DNA of 64,000 nucleotides, taken from the NCBI RefSeq assembly GCF_001584335.1, contig NZ_LSBB01000020.1:969657-1033656 (forward strand). Reading direction: 5' to 3'. The notes below the pieces were generated by a model. It worked only from the letters and a program-made list of their open reading frames with translations. It was not told the DNA's origin and made no database searches. Within the stretch, counting starts at the first letter, position 1. Each line of letters starts with the position of its first letter. The stretch comes from Bacillus atrophaeus. Its GTDB lineage: Bacteria > Bacillota > Bacilli > Bacillales > Bacillaceae. Both the position numbers and the translations under genes were made by a program. Positions 60,803-64,000 of this stretch are shown here, in pieces.

Positions 60803-62341
60803 CTATCGTTGCGTAAACTGCCAGTAATCAAAATTAAACAAGTTTCCTGTACCTGTTCCGGTAAATACAAAGAATACTTTGTGCACACCGGTTACACCGC
60901 TTACCGCAGTTTCTATTTCTCTCCAGGTTTGCGCTCCACCTGTGGAAGGTACATTCAGGGTTCCTGCAAGCTTACCGTTTGCACTGTCGAGGCGCACTTC
61001 TATTTTCCCGCCTACAGTGGATGCTACATTTGCTTTAAACGTCCTGGTACCGCCCGCCCCGAAGTCTGCATTTCCAACAGCAATCCAGTCTCCGTTATGA
61101 ATGCTTGTTACATGGTGATTATTTACCGGCCCGCCGGGTGCTGAGGATTTCTCTGTCAAAATGCGTCCATTCCAGGCAAACGTTTCAGCTTCTACCCGGT
61201 TATATGGATTCAAATTGGAAAGCTGTGTTACGCCTGCATAATTTGCCGCAACCTCTTGAATGGATCCATCTGCATTGTGCACCAGCTTATTAATATGGGG
61301 AGAACGGTATCCTTTCCCGGCCCCGAACAGAGCGGAACTGACAGTTTGAGTATGGTACACCACATACCACTCGTTTTTAAAATTGAAAACAGCATGATGG
61401 TTGTTTCCGCCACCTCCGAAAAATGCTCCCGGATTTTTCAGGAAGTGCCCTCTATCTGTAAAGGGACCCATGGGACTTGAGCTGGTCATATAGCCGATCT
61501 CACCTGGGGGTTTATCGGCCGGGTGCGTGCCCCCGAAATTGATGCAATAGGAATAATAATATTTTCCGTTATGCTTATGCATTCCCGAATCTTCAAACAT
61601 AAAAGGCGCATCAATTGTAGCTGCACTTCCAACAACACTGGTCATATCAGGTCCCAATTTCATGACTCTTGCTGTTTTAGGATTGGCCCATTGTCCCTGC
61701 GTTGGATTTGAACCGCCAGGAACGCCTCCCCCGGCATACAGGTAACCAGTGCCGTCATCATCTACAAATACTGCCGGATCAAAAAGCCATACAACACCAG
61801 ACATTCCTGGCGTACTTGGCGTTACGAGCGCTTTTCCGATTGGGTCGGTCCATGGACCAATCGGGCTGTCTGAGGTGAGAACCCCGATACCTCCGCCGCT
61901 GTTTGCGAAATAAAGGAAGAATTTATCCTTGCCGTTTATTTTTTTAACTGCGATTGACGGGGCCCAGGACGCACCTGCCCATTTCGCAATCCCCTGGCCG
62001 CCATTAGCCCCGTTGGCACCTGCTACCGGAATGGCTCCGTGGTCTGTCCAGTTCACCATATCCGCTGAAGATATAACGAATATTTTATTCAAATTGGCAA
62101 AAGAATTATCCTTAATCGTTCCGTCGCTATTATATTCATAGTCATCACTTGACATATAGATGTAGACTCTTCCGTTATAAGTCAGCGCAAACGGATCCGC
62201 TCCCAAATGATGGTCTATAAGCGGGTTTGAATTCCCTACATGTTTTGCAATTGTAGTACTGGCAGCATACGCAGACTTCCCAGATAAGCAACTCAATAAT
62301 AAAGCAAGAATCCATAAACATACGCTACACTTTTTACTCAT
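60803..62341 (-). CDS. xynD: Arabinoxylan arabinofuranohydrolase, GH43 with CBM6
   Basis: A 512-residue secreted enzyme that removes arabinose from doubly and singly substituted xylose in arabinoxylan. Signal peptide residues 1-26 (LWILALLLSCLSGKSAYA). The five-bladed propeller starts at DHHLGADPFALTYNGRVYIY, with the catalytic Asp in ADPF and general acid Glu in FMFEDSGMH. The C-terminal CBM6 (about residues 380-512, NRVEAETFAWNGRI to FNFDYWQFTQR) binds xylan. AAGGAGGATG before TTG/ATG 62341. With xynC it forms the xylan-degrading pair. Confidence 0.96.
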   Translation of the reverse strand: MSKKCSVCLWILALLLSCLSGKSAYAASTTIAKHVGNSNPLIDHHLGADPFALTYNGRVYIYMSSDDYEYNSDGTIKDNSFANLNKIFVISSADMVNWTDHGAIPVAGANGANGGQGIAKWAGASWAPSIAVKKINGKDKFFLYFANSGGGIGVLTSDSPIGPWTDPIGKALVTPSTPGMSGVVWLFDPAVFVDDDGTGYLYAGGGVPGGSNPTQGQWANPKTARVMKLGPDMTSVVGSAATIDAPFMFEDSGMHKHNGKYYYSYCINFGGTHPADKPPGEIGYMTSSSPMGPFTDRGHFLKNPGAFFGGGGNNHHAVFNFKNEWYVVYHTQTVSSALFGAGKGYRSPHINKLVHNADGSIQEVAANYAGVTQLSNLNPYNRVEAETFAWNGRILTEKSSAPGGPVNNHHVTSIHNGDWIAVGNADFGAGGTRTFKANVASTVGGKIEVRLDSANGKLAGTLNVPSTGGAQTWREIETAVSGVTGVHKVFFVFTGTGTGNLFNFDYWQFTQR

Positions 62342-62774
62342 AATTTAACATCCTCCTTTTTCCTAAAAATGGGGGGATGACACAGGTCATGAAGAACACA
62401 TAAATCGGATGCTGATCGTATCATTGAACTGTGAAAAGGCGCACTGACATTCAAATAAGTATATCTAGCCCCCCTTTTCCTCCGCCATCCTGATGACACG
62501 TTCCACAGCTTGCCGATGCCTGAAAATCACATGCTGCTGACAGGAAATAAAAAGGCAAGATTGTTCATGAGTTCCCTCCGATCACATTGAATAGAGATGT
62601 AATATTATACAAAATATCCCTTTATATAACATCCTAGCATGATAATAATAAATGTGTATAGAATACTTTCGGAGGAATTATTGTTCGGTTTTACAAAGAA
62701 ACTGGATACATTTATTCATTGAATATATAAGGTGGGGATGACACCGAAAAATCAGTCTTAAAAGGTTTTCAGGC
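62342..62774. other. Upstream region of xynD
   Basis: About 430 bases holding the xynD promoter; no gene is seen. No catabolite-response element was found with confidence by eye. Confidence 0.4.
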
Positions 62775-62812
62775 GCAAAAAAACAGCCGTTCAGAGCGAC
62801 TGTTTTTTTAAG
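62775..62812. terminator. Bidirectional terminator-like hairpin
   Basis: AAAAAAACAGCCG and CGACTGTTTTTTT form a stem with one mismatch around TTCAGAG. It lies just after the SDR scrap on the minus strand and was probably the terminator of that lost gene. Confidence 0.7.
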
Positions 62813-62825
62813 AGTACAAGAACTA

Positions 62826-62893
62826 TTGCGGTATACCCGCCGTCCATGACTACGGCCTGACCTGTGATGCCTTTTGCTTTGTCGCTGTCCCTA
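62826..62893 (-). pseudogene. Last codons of a short-chain dehydrogenase
   Basis: The minus strand reads SDKAKGITGQAVVMDGGYTA, the conserved C-terminus of classical SDR enzymes such as 3-hydroxybutyrate dehydrogenase, then runs into the hairpin. Nothing of the remaining 230 residues is present upstream. It is a clear scrap of a deleted gene. The DNA from 62894 to 63090 has an open frame (62864-63094) without a ribosome site and is not called. Confidence 0.6.
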
Positions 62894-63119
62894 ATGTTAA
62901 CTAAAATCATTACCAGAATATTAGTGTTCCTCGTAAAATATGTCAACCTACACGATCAAACGATTAACTTAATGAATCTGCAAGGCCTCATTACTTTTTC
63001 ATGTTTTGTTCATATTTTAGTAATTGTTTATTCAACACTCTCCGCTAAAGTAATCCATATCACCAAATATGACAGCCATCTGCATCTTTTATGAAGGGAG
63101 GTCAAAACCGGGTGCCGTT

Positions 63120-63569
63120 ATGTTGAAAGAAAAAATAAAAACATTAGGCCGTTTTTGCACCGTGGGCGTCGGCAATACGCTGATAGATTTTGGTGTCTTC
63201 TTTTTCCTCACCGCTTGTCATATCCCTTATCTGCCGGCACAGATCTGCTCCTATTCGGCAGGTATCATCAACAGCTATGTGTGGAACCGGAATTGGACGT
63301 TTCGTGTAAAACGTAAGGCTGACGGGAAAGAGATCGTGCGCTTTCTCATGATTAATATTGCCGCGTCGGGGATCACCTTTTTGCTGCTTTATTTGTTTCA
63401 AAAAGGCGGCTGTTCGCTATTGGTGAGTAAGCTCGCTGCCACTATCGTCGGATTAGGTCATGCGGTGCTGTGTGCGGAGCATTTTATAGGAGATGAGTCT
63501 TTTGCCGTTCTATTAGGCGATGATATTATGGTGTCTGAAAATCCGGGAAGGACATGTGTACGAAGTTGA
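63120..63569 (+). pseudogene. yngA: Chimera of yngA (GtrA-like) and the middle of yngB
   Basis: Residues 1-109 of this 149-codon frame are a GtrA-family membrane protein (FCTVGVGNTLIDFGVFFFLT, three spans, ending SKLAATI), as in YngA, which flips sugar-lipid intermediates. Residues 111-140 (GLGHAVLCAEHFIGDESFAV, then LLGDDIMVSE) are the nucleotidyltransferase core of UTP-glucose-1-phosphate uridylyltransferase, as in YngB. The last GtrA span and the first third of YngB are gone, so a deletion joined the two at about 63444-63455. The frame ends TCVRS after a second junction. GGGAGGT at 63095-63101 is somewhat distant from ATG 63120. The product is unlikely to work as either protein. Confidence 0.75.
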
Positions 63570-63903
63570 AGATTTGGTTGAAAAGCCGTCTCCGGAAGAG
63601 GCTCCTTCTGAAATCGCCGTAATGGGACGATATGTGCTGAACCCTTCAATCTTTTCTGTCCTGAAATCAATCGGGAGAGGCGCGGGTAACGAAATTCAAT
63701 TAACTGATGTGCTTCGGGAAGCTTGCCGTACACAGCCTATTCATGCCCGTCTGTTAGAAGGAAACAGGTATGATATCGGGGATAAACTGGGCTGCTTCAA
63801 GGCGAGCACTGAAATGGGCCTGATGCGTCCCGAAATGAGATCTCAGCTTTTATCCTATTTAGAAGATATGCTCAAAAAAGAATCAAAAGAAATGTTGCGT
63901 TAA
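63545..63903 (+). pseudogene. yngB: 3' part of yngB (UTP-glucose-1-phosphate uridylyltransferase), out of frame
   Basis: From about 63548 another frame reads EGHVYEVEDLVEKPSPEEAP and on through GAGNEIQLTDVLREACRTQP, LLEGNRYDIGDKLGCFKAST to KESKEMLR and TAA 63901. This is the intact C-terminal third of YngB/GtaB-type enzymes, with the EKP and YDIGDK substrate motifs. The 30-40 residues expected between LLGDDIMVSE and GHVYEVED are missing, and the frame changes at the joint. No start or ribosome site exists for it. YngB makes UDP-glucose for wall and lipid glycosylation in B. subtilis. Confidence 0.78.
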
Positions 63904-63968
63904 AAAAATTTGTAACCATCTTGCTCGTCAATCAGTCATATAATAGTGATAAAAGATAAGGACAGGTT

Positions 63969-64000
63969 GTGAAGAATGTGGGCAGTTTTATAAGTGAGAT
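63969..64000 (+). CDS. Start of next gene (yngC position), cut by window end
   Basis: GTG 63969 follows AAGGA (63957-63961) and the first codons read MKNVGSFISE before the window ends. In B. subtilis yngC, a DedA-like membrane protein gene, comes next after yngB. TATAAT at about 63940-63945 could be its -10. Too little is visible to confirm. Confidence 0.4.
   Translation, partial: MKNVGSFISE

Noticed and set aside
60788..62141. Several 60-120-codon plus-strand frames over xynD
   Set aside because: They are antisense to the intact xynD frame and lack ribosome sites.

Overview
The window is chromosomal DNA from a member of the Bacillus subtilis species complex. The right-hand two thirds carries a gene order known from B. 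subtilis: yndG-yndH-yndJ, yndL, yndM, lexA | yneA-yneB-ynzC, tkt, sirA, yneF, ynzD, ccdA-yneI-ccdC, yneK, cotM, sspP-sspO, citB, yneN, sspN-tlp, yneP-yneQ, yneR, plsY, yneT, parE-parC, ynfC, alsT, xynC, xynD, yngA/yngB. Low GC, strong GGAGG ribosome binding sites, many GTG/TTG starts, small acid-soluble spore protein genes and coat genes (cotC, cotM) agree with this. Exact species cannot be fixed by eye, and several differences from strain 168 (missing blt, fosB and bglC; extra genes) indicate another strain or sister species.

Positions 1-31,600 are an accessory mosaic. It mixes intact genes whose relatives are scattered in strain 168 (yoaR, cdoA, csn, bltD/bltR, ydeM-like, yoaM, aadK, cotC, yoaK) with genes I do not recognise and many broken ones: a SIR2-like gene, a TetR C-terminus, a GNAT N-terminus and several nameless C-terminal scraps. 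Stand-alone units here are a Csp-type copper-storage protein, a B1 metallo-beta-lactamase, an aminoglycoside 6-adenylyltransferase, a LytTR regulator + DUF3021 membrane protein + ABC exporter operon with an apparent LytTR operator, two poly-gamma-glutamate hydrolase-like paralogues flanking yoaK and yndGHJ, and a small-membrane-protein/SPFH operon. Several small genes below 60 codons were added by hand.

Positions 31,600-56,400 are conserved core. The SOS regulator lexA and the division inhibitor gene yneA are divergent around three LexA boxes, and parEC has its own LexA-like box. citB has a dyad resembling a CcpC site. Sporulation genes (sirA, ynzD, cotM, sspP, sspO, sspN, tlp) are interspersed with metabolism (tkt, citB), cytochrome c maturation (ccdA, ccdC), lipid synthesis (plsY) and chromosome decatenation (parE, parC). 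Just before the lexA terminator lies a promoter-terminator pair that could make a roughly 70-nt RNA with a C/U-rich anti-Shine-Dalgarno stretch.

Positions 56,400-64,000 become disrupted again. Between alsT and xynC the expected endoglucanase gene is absent; instead there are a foreign-looking alpha/beta hydrolase gene, a headless TetR gene, two fragments of carbohydrate-related genes and an 18-bp perfect inverted repeat. The xynC-xynD glucuronoxylan/arabinoxylan pair is intact. At the right end two deletions appear to have fused yngA (GtrA-like) to the middle of yngB (UTP-glucose-1-phosphate uridylyltransferase) and cut yngB again with a frameshift. No tRNA, rRNA, CRISPR array, intact insertion sequence or prophage was seen.
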